Notes: generated by a model from the letters alone, not told the origin. DNA of 64,000 nt from Yersinia alsatica (GCF_902170305.1 NZ_CABHWW010000023.1:1-64000); one strand, 5' to 3'. Counted from the stretch's first letter, positions 10,423-21,918 are shown. A program made the numbers and translations.

Positions 10423-11697
10423 ATGGCGTGGAATCAGCCCGGTAATAACGGACAGGACCGCGATCCGTGGGGGAGCAGCAATAATAATGGCGGCAACTCT
10501 GGCGGAAATAACAATAATAAAGGTGGTCGTGACCAAGGGCCGCCTGATCTGGATGATATCTTCCGTAAACTGAGCAAAAAGCTGAGTAGCCTCGGTGGCA
10601 AAGGTGGCGGAAACGGCAATGATAATGGTGGTACCACAAGAGGCCCTGGTTTCAGTGGTCGTATTGTTGGCATCGCCGTGGTTGCGGTTGTGGTTATCTG
10701 GGCAGCAAGTGGTTTCTATACAATTAAAGAAGCTGAGCGCGGTGTTGTTACACGCTTGGGTAAATTAAGCCACATCGTGCAACCTGGTTTGAACTGGAAA
10801 CCGACCTTTATCGATGAAGTGACTCCGGTGAACGTCGAATCCGTACGTGAATTGGCCGCTTCAGGTGTCATGCTGACCTCTGATGAGAACGTCGTTCGCA
10901 TCGAAATGAACGTTCAGTATCGCGTGACTGACCCGGCCGCTTATCTGTTTAGCGTGACGAATCCGGATGACAGCCTGCGTCAGGCAACTGACAGCGCAGT
11001 ACGTGGTGTTATTGGTAAATACACCATGGATAAAATCCTGACCGAAGGCCGTACCATCGTTCGTAGCGATACTCAGCGTGTACTGGAAGAAACTATTCGT
11101 CCATACAACATGGGTATCACTCTGCTGGACGTTAACTTCCAGGCAGCACGACCGCCTGAAGAAGTTAAAGCGGCATTTGATGATGCGATTGCTGCTCGTG
11201 AAAACGAACAACAATATATCCGTGAAGCAGAAGCCTACACCAACGAAGTTCAGCCACGTGCTAATGGTCAGGCGCAGCGTCTGTTAGAAGATGCTCGTGC
11301 TTATGCCGCACGTAAAGTGTTGGAAGCGCAAGGTGAGGTTGCCGGTTTTGCCAAGTTGCTGCCTGAGTATAAGGCTGCACCGGAAATTACCCGTGAACGT
11401 CTGTACATCGAAACCATGGAGAAGGTCCTCGGTCATACCCGCAAAGTGTTGGCTAATGACAAAGGCAACAGTCTGATGGTGTTACCGCTGGATCAACTGA
11501 TGCGCGGACAAGGCACAGATAAAGCGGATGGCAGCAAAGACACAAGTCTGATTCGTTTGAATCCGCCTTCCTCTGCTAATAGCAGCCAAGAGTCTAGTGC
11601 CAGTAACTCAAGCACCGGCTCAACCAGTGGCTCTATCATGGATCAGCGCCGGGCGAATGCTCAGCGTGATACTTCCACTCGCGTAGGGAGAGAATAA
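10423..11697 (+). CDS. hflK: FtsH protease modulator HflK
   Basis: HflK and HflC form a large SPFH-family cage in the inner membrane around FtsH and limit its access to membrane substrates. The protein (424 residues, 419 in E. coli) starts with a cytoplasmic Gly/Asn-rich stretch (about 1-70), has one membrane segment near residues 78-98 (IVGIAVVAVVVIWAASGFY), then a periplasmic SPFH domain with TRLGKLSHIVQPGLNWK and a long helical region AFDDAIAARENEQQYI. The tail is rich in Ser/Asn. hflC begins three bases after its stop. AGGAGGT-type pairing is weak, with GGAGC ahead of the ATG. Confidence 0.96.
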   Translation: MAWNQPGNNGQDRDPWGSSNNNGGNSGGNNNNKGGRDQGPPDLDDIFRKLSKKLSSLGGKGGGNGNDNGGTTRGPGFSGRIVGIAVVAVVVIWAASGFYTIKEAERGVVTRLGKLSHIVQPGLNWKPTFIDEVTPVNVESVRELAASGVMLTSDENVVRIEMNVQYRVTDPAAYLFSVTNPDDSLRQATDSAVRGVIGKYTMDKILTEGRTIVRSDTQRVLEETIRPYNMGITLLDVNFQAARPPEEVKAAFDDAIAARENEQQYIREAEAYTNEVQPRANGQAQRLLEDARAYAARKVLEAQGEVAGFAKLLPEYKAAPEITRERLYIETMEKVLGHTRKVLANDKGNSLMVLPLDQLMRGQGTDKADGSKDTSLIRLNPPSSANSSQESSASNSSTGSTSGSIMDQRRANAQRDTSTRVGRE

Positions 11698-11700
11698 CCA

Positions 11701-12711
11701 ATGCGTAAGTCTTTTTTACTTATCGTCGTTGTGGTGTTGGTAGCACTCTACGCTTCGCTGTTTGTGGTACAAGAAGGTGAGCGCGGCATCGTGCTGCGCT
11801 TTGGTAAGGTATTGCGTGATAGTGATAACAAGCCATTGGTGTATGCACCGGGCCTGCACTTCAAGATACCGTTTATCGAAACAGTGAAGACCTTGGATGC
11901 CCGTATTCAAACTATGGACAACCAAGCTGACCGTTTTGTGACCAACGAGAAGAAAGACCTGATTGTTGACTCATACTTGAAATGGCGTATCAGCGATTTC
12001 AGCCGTTACTATCTGGCCACCGGTGGTGGTGATGTTTCTCAGGCTGAAGTGCTGTTGAAACGTAAATTCAGTGACCGTTTGCGTTCTGAAATTGGTCGCC
12101 TGAATGTTCGCGATATCGTCACTGACTCCCGTGGTCGTTTGACTTCAGATGTTCGTGATGCGCTGAACACCGGTAGTGTGGGTGATGGTGAGGAAGCCGT
12201 GACGACTGAAGCTGATGATGCTATTGCCTCTGCGGCAGCGCGTGTTGAACAGGAAACCCGTGGCAAACAGCCGGCGGTTAACCCAAACAGCATGGCGGCA
12301 CTCGGGATTGAAGTGGTTGACGTTCGAATCAAGCAAATCAACTTACCGGCTGAAGTTTCTGACGCTATCTTCCAGCGTATGCGTGCTGAACGTGAAGCGG
12401 TAGCCCGTCGTCACCGTTCACAAGGTCAGGAAGAAGCCGAGAAGTTGCGTGCAACTGCTGACTATGAAGTGACACGTACACTGGCAGAAGCAGAACGTCA
12501 GGCGCGTATTACTCGCGGTGGCGGCGATGCAGAAGCGGCTCGTCTGTTTGCTGATGCATTCAGTAAAGATCCAGACTTCTATGCTTTCATTCGTAGCCTG
12601 CGTGCTTATGAAAACAGTTTCAGCAGCGGCAATGATGTGATGGTTCTGAGCCCGGATAGCGATTTCTTCCGCTACATGAGATCGCCGGATAACTCTAGCA
12701 AACGCCCATAA
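11701..12711 (+). CDS. hflC: FtsH protease modulator HflC
   Basis: HflC is the partner of HflK in the membrane complex that regulates FtsH. The 336-residue protein begins with a membrane anchor (residues 4-24, a run of Leu/Val/Ile), followed by the SPFH domain (FVVQEGERGIVLRFGK) and a long charged helix (AEREAVARRHRSQGQEEAEK). Length agrees with E. coli (334). It starts three bases after hflK and is followed 37 bases on by a strong terminator, which ends the cluster. FtsH itself is encoded about 45 kb away in this window. Confidence 0.96.
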   Translation: MRKSFLLIVVVVLVALYASLFVVQEGERGIVLRFGKVLRDSDNKPLVYAPGLHFKIPFIETVKTLDARIQTMDNQADRFVTNEKKDLIVDSYLKWRISDFSRYYLATGGGDVSQAEVLLKRKFSDRLRSEIGRLNVRDIVTDSRGRLTSDVRDALNTGSVGDGEEAVTTEADDAIASAAARVEQETRGKQPAVNPNSMAALGIEVVDVRIKQINLPAEVSDAIFQRMRAEREAVARRHRSQGQEEAEKLRATADYEVTRTLAEAERQARITRGGGDAEAARLFADAFSKDPDFYAFIRSLRAYENSFSSGNDVMVLSPDSDFFRYMRSPDNSSKRP

Positions 12712-12747
12712 CGGTGATTGTGACAGCCCATTTTTGACCGTAACAGT

Positions 12748-12774
12748 AAGGCCCGTTCACGCGGGCCTTTTTTA
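12748..12774 (+). terminator. Rho-independent terminator after hflC
   Basis: The stem AAGGCCCG / CGGGCCTT with a short loop is followed by TTTTATTT. It closes the forward cluster that ends with hflC. Confidence 0.9.
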
Positions 12775-12806
12775 TTTGAGGCAGCCTTTTCCCGCTGAGA
12801 TAAACA

Positions 12807-13007
12807 ATGAATTCGACTATCTTGTTAGCATTGGGTTTGGTTTTGGTGCTTGAAGGGCTTGGCCCGATGCTTTATCCCAAAGCCTGGCGCAAAATGATTC
12901 AAGCGATGACTCAATTACCTGATGCCACTTTGCGCCGTTTTGGCGGAGGATTAGTGGTTGCTGGCGTGGTTATCTACTACATGTTGCGTAGCCGCATGGG
13001 TGGCTAA
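12807..13007 (+). CDS. yjeT: Small membrane protein YjeT (DUF2065)
   Basis: A 66-residue protein with two hydrophobic stretches (about 4-21 and 45-60) separated by a basic loop (KAWRKMIQAM). It matches the DUF2065 family and is found in the same place, between hflC and purA, in E. coli. The function is not known. It starts 32 bases beyond the hflC terminator, and purA begins 100 bases downstream. Confidence 0.9.
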   Translation: MNSTILLALGLVLVLEGLGPMLYPKAWRKMIQAMTQLPDATLRRFGGGLVVAGVVIYYMLRSRMGG

Positions 13008-13073
13008 ATGTAAGCACAAAAATTGTGCAGTTATGTGTTAAAAAGTACTGAAAGCAGCCGAATGAGATGTTAG

Positions 13074-14405
<1,332 letters not shown>

Positions 14406-14445
14406 TTGACAGCATTATCGTCAAATCTACGTTATCAAAACATCC

Positions 14446-14473
14446 AAACCGGGCTAATGCCCGGTTTGTTGTT
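14446..14473 (+). terminator. Terminator after purA
   Basis: The stem AAACCGGGC / GCCCGGTTT with loop TAAT is followed by the T-rich GTTGTTCCTT. Confidence 0.82.
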
Positions 14474-14662
14474 CCTTCGGTAAGCTGTTTTTACATCAAA
14501 AGACCTACCCTTCACCTAAATGATTAGCCGCAAGCTTTGTGGCTGGTTTATCATTCAAAGTATAAGTTTTCTAAATAGCACTTAGAATCGCACTTATAAC
14601 CTATCCAAAACGTGTCATCTTAGATGGGTTTAAGCCGGGTAAACTGATACTCAGGGGTATAC

Positions 14663-15088
14663 GTGCAGTTAACAAGTTTTACTGATTATGGTTTGCGGGC
14701 GCTTACTTATATGGCCTCGCTACCTGAAGGCCAAATGACCAGCATTTCTCAGGTGACTGAAGTCTATGGCGTGTCTCGCAATCATATGGTTAAAATAATC
14801 AATCAGTTGAGCCGCGTAGGGTTGGTCACTGCTGTAAGAGGGAAAAATGGCGGGATACGGCTGGGTAAACCGGCTGATCAGATTCGGATTGGCGATGTGG
14901 TACGCCAGTTGGAACCTCTTTCTCTGGTGAATTGCAGTAGTGATTTTTGCCATATAACACCCGCTTGCCGTCTGAAACAAGTGCTTAATCAGGCGGTACA
15001 AAGTTTCCTAAACGAGTTGGATAACTATACTTTGGCCGATATGGTTCAAGATAATACTCCGCTCTATAAGCTATTATTTATTGAGTAA
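14663..15088 (+). CDS. nsrR: Nitric-oxide-sensing repressor NsrR
   Basis: NsrR is an Rrf2-family repressor whose iron-sulfur cluster is destroyed by nitric oxide, releasing genes such as hmp. The 141-residue protein starts with GTG and has the Rrf2 winged helix (residues 1-70, [14 protein letters not shown]) and the three cluster cysteines C91, C96 and C102. It lies between purA and rnr as in E. coli, separated from rnr here by an ERIC repeat. The 257-base stretch before it holds the purA terminator and no clear NsrR box. Confidence 0.96.
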   Translation: MQLTSFTDYGLRALTYMASLPEGQMTSISQVTEVYGVSRNHMVKIINQLSRVGLVTAVRGKNGGIRLGKPADQIRIGDVVRQLEPLSLVNCSSDFCHITPACRLKQVLNQAVQSFLNELDNYTLADMVQDNTPLYKLLFIE

Positions 15089-15111
15089 TTTTTTTCTTAA
15101 TCAAAGAAATA

Positions 15112-15238
15112 TATACCCAAAGAACTTGGGGTTGCAGGTAGACAGCCCGCAAACGAATCCTGATGAGCTTACACCAGCAAGTGATTCGGGTGAGAGCGCG
15201 CAGCTAACACCCTTGTAACTTCAAGTACGCAGGGTAAA
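15112..15238 (+). repeat. ERIC element between nsrR and rnr
   Basis: A 127-base element begins TATACCC and ends GGGTAAA. Its centre, AATCCTGATGAGCTTAC then AGCAAGTGATTCGGGTGA, is close to the ERIC consensus. It ends 29 bases before the rnr ATG, just upstream of the ribosome site, so in an nsrR-rnr transcript it would sit in the rnr leader. Confidence 0.92.
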
Positions 15239-15267
15239 GACCTGCTGATGACAACGGAGGAACCGCA

Positions 15268-17814
15268 ATGTCACAAGATCCATTCTTGGAACGAGAAGCA
15301 GAGAAATATGAGTCGCCGATCCCTAGCCGGGAATTCATTTTGGCTCATCTCGCGAAGCGCGAAACACCTGCCAGCCGTGAAGAGCTGGCCAATGAACTTA
15401 ATTTATCCGGTGAAGAGGCTTTAGAAGCGCTGCGCCGTCGCCTGCGCGCAATGGAGCGCGATGGGCAGTTAGTCTTCACCCGTCGTCAGTGCTATGCCTT
15501 GCCGGAGCGCCTGGACCTATTACGCGGTACTGTTATTGGTCACCGTGATGGTTTTGGTTTCTTGCGGGTAGAGGGAAGTAAAGAAGATCTGTACCTTTCT
15601 GCCGAGCAGATGAAAATGGCCATCCACGGTGACGTGGTGCTGGCCCAAGCCATGGGGGCTGATCGTAAAGGCCGCCGTGAAGCGCGAATTGTGCGGGTCT
15701 TGGTACCGAAAACCAGCCAAATTGTCGGTCGCTACTTTACCGATGCTGGCGTGGGTTTCGTGGTGCCGGATGACAGCCGTCTGAGCTTTGACATTCTGAT
15801 CCCGCCAGAATTTATCAGCGGTGCTCGTATGGGCTACGTGGTGGTGGTTGAACTGACACAGCGCCCGACCCGCCGTACGAAAGCGGTTGGTAAAATAGTG
15901 GAAGTGCTCGGTGAGAACATGGGCACCAGTATGGCCGTGGATATCGCGCTGCGTACCCATGAAATTCCGCATACCTGGCCGCCGCAAGTTGAAAAACAAG
16001 TGGCAGACTTGAAAGAACAGGTGCCGGAAGAGGCGAAAAAAGGCCGGGTAGATTTACGTAATTTGCCATTGGTCACCATTGATGGTGAAGATGCCCGCGA
16101 CTTTGATGATGCGGTGTATTGCGAGAAAAAACGCGGCGGTGGCTGGCGTTTATGGGTTGCCATTGCGGATGTCAGCTATTATGTGCGCCCGCGTACGGCA
16201 CTGGACGATGAAGCCCGCAGCCGTGGTAACTCGGTTTACTTCCCATCGCAAGTGGTTCCTATGCTGCCGGAAGTGCTGTCAAACGGCCTTTGCTCTCTGA
16301 ATCCGCAGGTAGACCGCCTGTGTATGGTGTGCGAGATGACTATCTCCTCACAGGGCAAGCTTTCGTCTTATAAGTTCTATGAAGCAGTAATGAGCTCCCA
16401 TGCTCGTCTGACTTACACCAAAGTGTGGCGCATCATCGATGGTGAAGAATCACTGCGTGAGCAATATAAGCCGCTAGTGCCGCATTTGTTAGAACTTCAT
16501 GCGATGTACAAAGTACTGGATCAGGCGCGTGCGGAACGTGGTGGTATTGCCTTCGAAACAGAAGAAGCCAAGTTTATCTTTAATGCTGAACGCCGCATTG
16601 AACGCATTGAACCAACTATGCGCAATGATGCGCACAAGCTGATTGAAGAGTGCATGATTCTGGCGAACATTGCTGCCGCGCGGTTTGTGGAAAAGCACAA
16701 TGAGCCAGCGTTATTCCGTGTGCATGACCGCCCAAGTGACGACCATATCTCAGCGCTGCGCAGTGTGCTCAGCGAGTTGGGGCTGACGTTAGGCGGCGGT
16801 CTGAAGCCTGAGCCGAAAGATTATGCGGTGTTAATGGATGAAGTTGCCGATCGCCCGGATCATGAAATGCTGCAAACGATGTTGCTGCGCTCCATGAAAC
16901 AAGCGATTTACGATCCAGAAAACCGTGGCCACTTTGGTCTGGCATTGGCCTCTTATGGGCATTTCACCTCGCCAATTCGTCGTTATCCAGACTTGGCAAT
17001 GCACCGCGCTATCAAATATCAGTTAGCGAAAGAGCACGGCAATGTTAAAGAGCGCTGGACACCTACCGGTGGCTGGCACAGTGAATACGAAGACATGCTG
17101 CAATTGGGCGAACACTGCTCAATGACCGAACGTCGTGCCGATGAAGCCACCCGTAATGTGGCCGATTGGCTGAAGTGTGACTTTATGCAGGATCAGGTGG
17201 GCAAGGTCTTCACCGGTATTATCGCCAGTGTCACCGGCTTTGGTTTCTTCGTGCGGCTGGATGACCTGTTTATTGACGGTCTGGTGCATGTTTCCAGCCT
17301 GGACAATGACTATTACCGTTACGACAACATTGGTCAGCGGCTTATCGGCGAATCTTCGGGCCAGGTTTACCGCTTGGGCGACACCGTCGAGATCCGGGTG
17401 GAAGCGGTACATATGGACGAGCGCAAAATTGACTTTGCACTGGTTTCCAGTACCCGCAAGCCACGGGGGGAAGGTAAAACGGCGCGTGACAAAGCCAAGA
17501 AAGCTGATGGTCAACGAACTATGCGCGATACTTCCACTGGCCGTGGTGGTCGTAGCAACTCATCGAGTTCGCCGCGTCGTGATAGTGCGCCAGCAGGGAG
17601 CGGGCAAAAACGCCCTCGTCGCGCTAAAAAACCAGCGAACTTTGAGCCAGACAGTGCTTTCCGCCCCGCGGATGCCGCTGCCCAGTTAGATGAGAAAGCG
17701 CAGGCCGAGAAAAAGGCCAAAGCCAAGGCGAAAAGAGCCTCTGCCAAGACCAAGAAAATTGCCGCCGCCACTAAGGCTAAGCGTGCGAAGAAAAAAACCA
17801 GCAGCGACCAGTAA
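15268..17814 (+). CDS. rnr: Ribonuclease R
   Basis: RNase R is a processive 3'-5' exoribonuclease that digests structured RNA and takes part in trans-translation and rRNA quality control. Domains in order are an HTH-like N-terminal region (residues 20-85), cold-shock domains (about 85-230), the catalytic RNB domain with [16 protein letters not shown] near 272, an S1 domain (about 645-730) and a basic Lys/Ala-rich tail from about 735 to 848. E. coli has 813 residues; the extra length is in the tail. A GGAGGAA ribosome site precedes the ATG. rlmB follows after 112 bases. Confidence 0.97.
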   Translation: MSQDPFLEREAEKYESPIPSREFILAHLAKRETPASREELANELNLSGEEALEALRRRLRAMERDGQLVFTRRQCYALPERLDLLRGTVIGHRDGFGFLRVEGSKEDLYLSAEQMKMAIHGDVVLAQAMGADRKGRREARIVRVLVPKTSQIVGRYFTDAGVGFVVPDDSRLSFDILIPPEFISGARMGYVVVVELTQRPTRRTKAVGKIVEVLGENMGTSMAVDIALRTHEIPHTWPPQVEKQVADLKEQVPEEAKKGRVDLRNLPLVTIDGEDARDFDDAVYCEKKRGGGWRLWVAIADVSYYVRPRTALDDEARSRGNSVYFPSQVVPMLPEVLSNGLCSLNPQVDRLCMVCEMTISSQGKLSSYKFYEAVMSSHARLTYTKVWRIIDGEESLREQYKPLVPHLLELHAMYKVLDQARAERGGIAFETEEAKFIFNAERRIERIEPTMRNDAHKLIEECMILANIAAARFVEKHNEPALFRVHDRPSDDHISALRSVLSELGLTLGGGLKPEPKDYAVLMDEVADRPDHEMLQTMLLRSMKQAIYDPENRGHFGLALASYGHFTSPIRRYPDLAMHRAIKYQLAKEHGNVKERWTPTGGWHSEYEDMLQLGEHCSMTERRADEATRNVADWLKCDFMQDQVGKVFTGIIASVTGFGFFVRLDDLFIDGLVHVSSLDNDYYRYDNIGQRLIGESSGQVYRLGDTVEIRVEAVHMDERKIDFALVSSTRKPRGEGKTARDKAKKADGQRTMRDTSTGRGGRSNSSSSPRRDSAPAGSGQKRPRRAKKPANFEPDSAFRPADAAAQLDEKAQAEKKAKAKAKRASAKTKKIAAATKAKRAKKKTSSDQ

Positions 17815-17926
17815 TGGCCCACTGCATGATTTGACTACTGAATTGTCGGGTGGCTCCGGTCGCCCGCATTAATTTAATCATTGGCAAGCAAATTATTTTG
17901 TCTGCCGACACATGTAAAAGAGCATC

Positions 17927-18667
17927 ATGAGCGAAATTATTTACGGCATTCACTCCGTCAAAGCCTTGTTAGACAATGATCCACAACGTTTTCTGGAAGT
18001 TTTTATTCTGAAAGGTCGTGACGATCGTCGCCTACAGCCGTTGATTGCCGAATTGGAAGCTGCCGGTTTGGTGATTCAGGTTGCCAGCCGCCAGTGGTTG
18101 GATTCACAGGTTGAGGGCGGAGTCCATCAGGGTATCGTGGCGCGAGTCCGTGAAGGGCGTCAGTATCAGGAAAATGATTTACCGGCGTTGCTGGAAAGCG
18201 TGGAAACGCCGTTCTTGCTGGTGCTGGATGGAGTCACTGACCCGCACAATTTAGGTGCCTGCTTACGTAGCGCCGATGCCGCTGGTGTTCACGCGGTCAT
18301 CGTGCCACGGGATCGCTCTGCACAGCTTAATGCGATTGCCAAGAAAGTGGCCAGTGGTGCTGCTGAAAATGTGCCATTGATTAAAGTCACTAATCTGGCG
18401 CGGACTTTGCGCGTGTTGCAAGAGCACAATGTATGGATTGTCGGGACGGCCGGTGAAGCAGACCATACGCTGTATCAGAGCAAGATGACGGGCCCAATGG
18501 CATTAGTGATGGGAGCCGAAGGCGAGGGTATGCGCCGCTTAACCCGCGAACACTGTGATGAGCTGATCAGTATTCCAATGGCCGGCAGTGTTTCCTCACT
18601 GAATGTGTCAGTCGCGACGGGCGTCTGTTTATTTGAAGCGGTACGTCAGCGAGCACTGAAAGTCTAA
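17927..18667 (+). CDS. rlmB: 23S rRNA Gm2251 methyltransferase RlmB
   Basis: RlmB methylates the 2'-hydroxyl of G2251 in the peptidyl-transferase loop of 23S rRNA. The 246-residue protein has the N-terminal substrate-binding domain (1-75) and the SPOUT knot domain with [19 protein letters not shown] near residue 101, [11 protein letters not shown] near 195 and SLNVSVATG near 225. It follows rnr as in E. coli. Its stop codon TAA at 18665-18667 is directly followed by an ERIC repeat, and a likely terminator lies at about 18816-18850. Confidence 0.97.
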   Translation: MSEIIYGIHSVKALLDNDPQRFLEVFILKGRDDRRLQPLIAELEAAGLVIQVASRQWLDSQVEGGVHQGIVARVREGRQYQENDLPALLESVETPFLLVLDGVTDPHNLGACLRSADAAGVHAVIVPRDRSAQLNAIAKKVASGAAENVPLIKVTNLARTLRVLQEHNVWIVGTAGEADHTLYQSKMTGPMALVMGAEGEGMRRLTREHCDELISIPMAGSVSSLNVSVATGVCLFEAVRQRALKV

Positions 18668-18793
18668 TATTCCCGTCGCCCTTCAAAATGCAGGGGTGTT
18701 GGCTGCCTTCACTCATCCCAGTCACTTACTGGTGTAAGCTGCTGGGACTTGCTCATTTGCCGCCTACCTGTACCTCGAAATAACTTGGGTATA
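18668..18793 (-). repeat. ERIC element abutting the rlmB stop codon
   Basis: A 126-base element in reverse orientation starts TATTCCC on the base after the rlmB stop and ends GGGTATA. The centre TCACTTACTGGTGTAAGC is the reverse of the ERIC core. On read-through it would form the 3' end region of the rlmB mRNA. Confidence 0.9.
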
Positions 18794-18815
18794 TGCATTT
18801 CATTCCTGCATTTCA

Positions 18816-18850
18816 AAAAGGCCACATTTTCGGATGTTGGCTTTTTTTTC
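18816..18850 (+). terminator. Likely terminator downstream of rlmB
   Basis: AAAAAGGCCACAT pairs with ATGTTGGCTTTTT with one bulge on each side, and the hairpin runs into eight Ts. It lies just beyond the ERIC element. The remainder up to aidB at 19001 shows no gene. Confidence 0.7.
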
Positions 18851-19000
18851 GGATAGAGGAATTTTTCACCACTATCAGTCATATAGAGTAGATTAATCTC
18901 TATTTGTGATAAGCCCGCCAGCAAAAAGCTTCGTCTGCACCATACTTAACCCTGATTTATGGATACTGGTTTCGTAATGAGTACCGAAATGGAGGAAGGT

Positions 19001-20632
19001 ATGGAGTGGCAGACTCACTTGGTTTTCAATCAGCCAGAGCCTTTATCGAACAGTAATTTATTTCTGTCTGATACCGCCTTGCGGGAAGCAGTGATGCGGG
19101 AACATGCTGGCTGGGATGGCGAGGATCTCTCGCGGATTGGACTACAACTAGGTTCGCAAGAATCACTTGAGTTAGGGCGGCTGGCGAACGCCAATCCTCC
19201 AGAGTTATTACGTTACGATGCTGCAGGGCAGCGCTTGGACCAAGTGCGCTTTCATCCCGCCTGGTATGTGTTGATGCAAGAGCTGGTCAATCACCGGGTA
19301 CATAATTTGCCTTGGCAGGAAGATGCCCGGATAGGTTCTTTTGTGGCACGCGCAGCCCGGTTTATTTTGCATGCACAGGTAGAAGCGGGCTCGTTATGCC
19401 CAATCACCATGACATTTGGCGCGATTCCACTGCTGCAACAAACCCTTCCCTCTCAATTCCGTAGTTGGTTACCGCCACTGCTTTCAGACCGCTATGACTC
19501 TCATCAAGTTACGGCCAGCCAGAAACGGGGTTTGCTGATTGGCATGGGCATGACAGAAAAACAGGGAGGATCTGATGTGCTCAGCAATACCACCAAGGCA
19601 GAACCGCTGGAGGTGCGCGGCAATGGCGAGGCTTATCGACTGGTGGGGCATAAATGGTTTTTCTCCGTGCCGCAAAGTGATGCGCACCTTGTTTTGGCGC
19701 AGGCTGAGGGCGGATTATCCTGTTTCTTCCTACCTAAAATATTGCCGGATGGCAGCTATAATGCTGTTCGATTAGAGCGCTTAAAAGAGAAACTCGGCAA
19801 CCGCTCCAATGCCAGCAGTGAGGTTGAGTTCGATAATGCCACCGCCTGGCTATTGGGCGAGGAGGGCGACGGTATTCGCCAAATTCTGAAAATGGGTGGA
19901 TATACCCGTTTTGATTGCGCTTTGGGCAGCCACGGCTTGATGAGACGCGCTTTCTCAGTGGCGCTGTATCACGCCTGGCAGCGGCAGGCCTTTGGTAAGG
20001 CACTGGTAGAGCAACCTTTGATGCGACAAGTGCTAAGCCGCATGGCATTGCGTTTAGAGGGCCATACTGCATTGCTGATGCGCTTAGCCAGTGCATGGGG
20101 AAAAACCGGCGACCCTCAGGAGCAGATATTCAGTCGGTTACTGACCCCGGCGGCTAAATATCGAGTCTGCGGGTTGGGTAGCGCCTTTGTTGCGGAGGCG
20201 ATGGAAGTGCTGGGGGGCATTGGGTATTGCGAGCAAAGTGAGTTGCCGCGGCTCTATCGTGAAATGCCGGTAAACAGTATTTGGGAAGGCTCCGGCAATA
20301 TTATGTGCCTGGATGTGTTGCGCACATTGCGTAAGCTGCCCGCCGCGCTAGAAATACTGCAGCAAGAGTTTTACCCCGTACGTGGGCAAAATCGGCTATT
20401 TGATCGTGCATGGCGACAGTTGCAGCAGCGGCTAAAAAATCCAAAGGAAGAGCAGGGGCGGGCGCTAACCCAGCAACTGTTTGATTTGTGCTGCGCGGCG
20501 CAATTATTGCGTTTTGCTTCGCCACCATTAGCCGATGCCTGGTGCCGTATGACGCTGGACCACCGTGACCAGTACATGCTGCCGGAAGCGGTTTGTTCAT
20601 TGCTACTGAGCCGGGCATCCGGCTCACGTTAA
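19001..20632 (+). CDS. aidB: AidB-like acyl-CoA dehydrogenase family protein
   Basis: AidB is a flavoprotein of the acyl-CoA dehydrogenase fold that binds DNA and belongs to the adaptive response to alkylation in E. coli; its exact reaction is uncertain. The 543-residue protein keeps family segments such as GMGMTEKQGGSD near residue 180, LVGHKWFFS and MEVLGGIGYCE near 405, and GSGNIMCLDVLR. I start at the ATG at 19001, which follows GGAGGAAGG and gives the E. coli-like beginning MEWQTHLVFNQPEPL; an upstream in-frame ATG at 18959 has no such support. No Ada-binding site was recognised upstream. Confidence 0.93.
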   Translation: MEWQTHLVFNQPEPLSNSNLFLSDTALREAVMREHAGWDGEDLSRIGLQLGSQESLELGRLANANPPELLRYDAAGQRLDQVRFHPAWYVLMQELVNHRVHNLPWQEDARIGSFVARAARFILHAQVEAGSLCPITMTFGAIPLLQQTLPSQFRSWLPPLLSDRYDSHQVTASQKRGLLIGMGMTEKQGGSDVLSNTTKAEPLEVRGNGEAYRLVGHKWFFSVPQSDAHLVLAQAEGGLSCFFLPKILPDGSYNAVRLERLKEKLGNRSNASSEVEFDNATAWLLGEEGDGIRQILKMGGYTRFDCALGSHGLMRRAFSVALYHAWQRQAFGKALVEQPLMRQVLSRMALRLEGHTALLMRLASAWGKTGDPQEQIFSRLLTPAAKYRVCGLGSAFVAEAMEVLGGIGYCEQSELPRLYREMPVNSIWEGSGNIMCLDVLRTLRKLPAALEILQQEFYPVRGQNRLFDRAWRQLQQRLKNPKEEQGRALTQQLFDLCCAAQLLRFASPPLADAWCRMTLDHRDQYMLPEAVCSLLLSRASGSR

Positions 20633-20660
20633 CAATATTGCTCTCTGTTGCGAGGGCCAA

Positions 20661-20969
20661 TTACTTATATAGCAGGGCATTGGCATACCAGATACCGGGG
20701 TAAACACTGTCGGACATCATGATAATCAAATAATAAGGCGCACCGCTGGCATTAGCTTTGCGCTTAATTTCTGCTTCGATATCCATCGGGCTACCAAATA
20801 CCTGAGCCGAAATTGTGCCTACTTTTTGTAAGTTAACACTTTGGGCTCGGGTGATTTCTTGCGCATAAGGCTGAACCGCGGGAGGAGGAACCGGGGTAAC
20901 GTAAAAAACACTGCAAGCCGAGAGCCCGAGAGTGATCAGTAAGAATATCATCGCACGCTTTATATTCAT
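20661..20969 (-). CDS. bsmA: DUF1471 lipoprotein, BsmA-like
   Basis: A 102-residue protein with a lipobox-type signal peptide (LGLSACS, cleavage before Cys near residue 20) and a C-terminal DUF1471 (YdgH/BhsA/McbA) domain ending ANALLYK. It resembles E. coli BsmA, linked to biofilm and peroxide stress, and lies between aidB and yjfP as there. The start at 20969 has AGAGG upstream and opens the signal peptide directly; a longer frame to 21035 would place 22 hydrophilic residues before it. It is divergent from yjfP. Confidence 0.87.
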   Translation of the reverse strand: MNIKRAMIFLLITLGLSACSVFYVTPVPPPAVQPYAQEITRAQSVNLQKVGTISAQVFGSPMDIEAEIKRKANASGAPYYLIIMMSDSVYPGIWYANALLYK

Positions 20970-21168
20970 TTTTGCCTCTTTATCCGTAGGGCTGTCGCTA
21001 CCAAGCCCATTATTGCTCAAGTGTAACTCTGCCACTGCCCGTCTGTGGGTAATATCTTGGAAGAAATTGATTTAAGACTTTATATCTTGGTTTTGGCACA
21101 CTGAATTTATGCGGTATAAATCGGTTTTTCCTGTTTATGCTCGGCCTAATAAACAAAGGGTTTTCGCC

Positions 21169-21918
21169 ATGATTGAGATGTCGCTGGAAAATATTAATGG
21201 TATTGAGGTCATCCATGCGGCCCCAGCAGGTAAGCGCCAGCAGCCGTTACCGACTATTTTCTTTTATCACGGCTATACCTCGTCCAAAGAGGTTTACTCC
21301 TACTTTGCCTATGCTTTTGCCCAAGCTGGTTTTCGTACCATAGCGCCAGATGCGGATATGCATGGCGCGCGGTTTAACGGCAATGAAACTCAACGGCTAT
21401 CGCATTTCTGGGAGATCTTAAAATCAAATATTGATGAGTTGCCAGCCCTTAAACAACATTATCAGCAGGCGGGGTTAATTGAGGGCGAGCGTATTGGCGT
21501 CGCGGGCGCATCGATGGGGGGAATGACCACTCTGGGAGCTTTTGCCCGCTATCCATGGGTCAGTGTTGCTGCCGATTTTATGGGGTCCGGCTATTTTACC
21601 TCGCTGGCACAGACACTATTTCCGCCATTAGAGGCGGGGCACGAGGTTAGCCCGGCGGAGTTTGAGCGCCGCTTGTCTCCTTTGGCTGATTACGAACTCT
21701 CCCATCAGTTGGGCAAAATCACTGACCGCCCATTATTGGTGTGGCATGGCGAAGTTGATGATGTCGTGCCAGCGGCAGAGAGTGCGCGGTTGGTACAGGA
21801 ACTGAGAGCGAGCGGAGGGGATAAGCACCTGACATATCTTACCGAAGTGGGCATTGGCCATAAAATCACCCCGAGCGCTTTGGCTGCCGGGACGCGGTTT
21901 TTCAGTCAGTATCTATAA
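21169..21918 (+). CDS. yjfP: Alpha/beta-hydrolase YjfP (esterase)
   Basis: A 249-residue alpha/beta hydrolase, the same length as E. coli YjfP, which has carboxylesterase activity. The nucleophile elbow is GASMGG, with HGYTSS near residue 37 forming the oxyanion region, and a late LLVWHGEVDDVVP segment with the acid residue; the catalytic histidine is probably in IGHKITP. I use the ATG at 21169 (MIEMSLENING), preceded by AAAGGG, not the in-frame ATG at 21109. The natural substrate is unknown. Confidence 0.93.
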   Translation: MIEMSLENINGIEVIHAAPAGKRQQPLPTIFFYHGYTSSKEVYSYFAYAFAQAGFRTIAPDADMHGARFNGNETQRLSHFWEILKSNIDELPALKQHYQQAGLIEGERIGVAGASMGGMTTLGAFARYPWVSVAADFMGSGYFTSLAQTLFPPLEAGHEVSPAEFERRLSPLADYELSHQLGKITDRPLLVWHGEVDDVVPAAESARLVQELRASGGDKHLTYLTEVGIGHKITPSALAAGTRFFSQYL

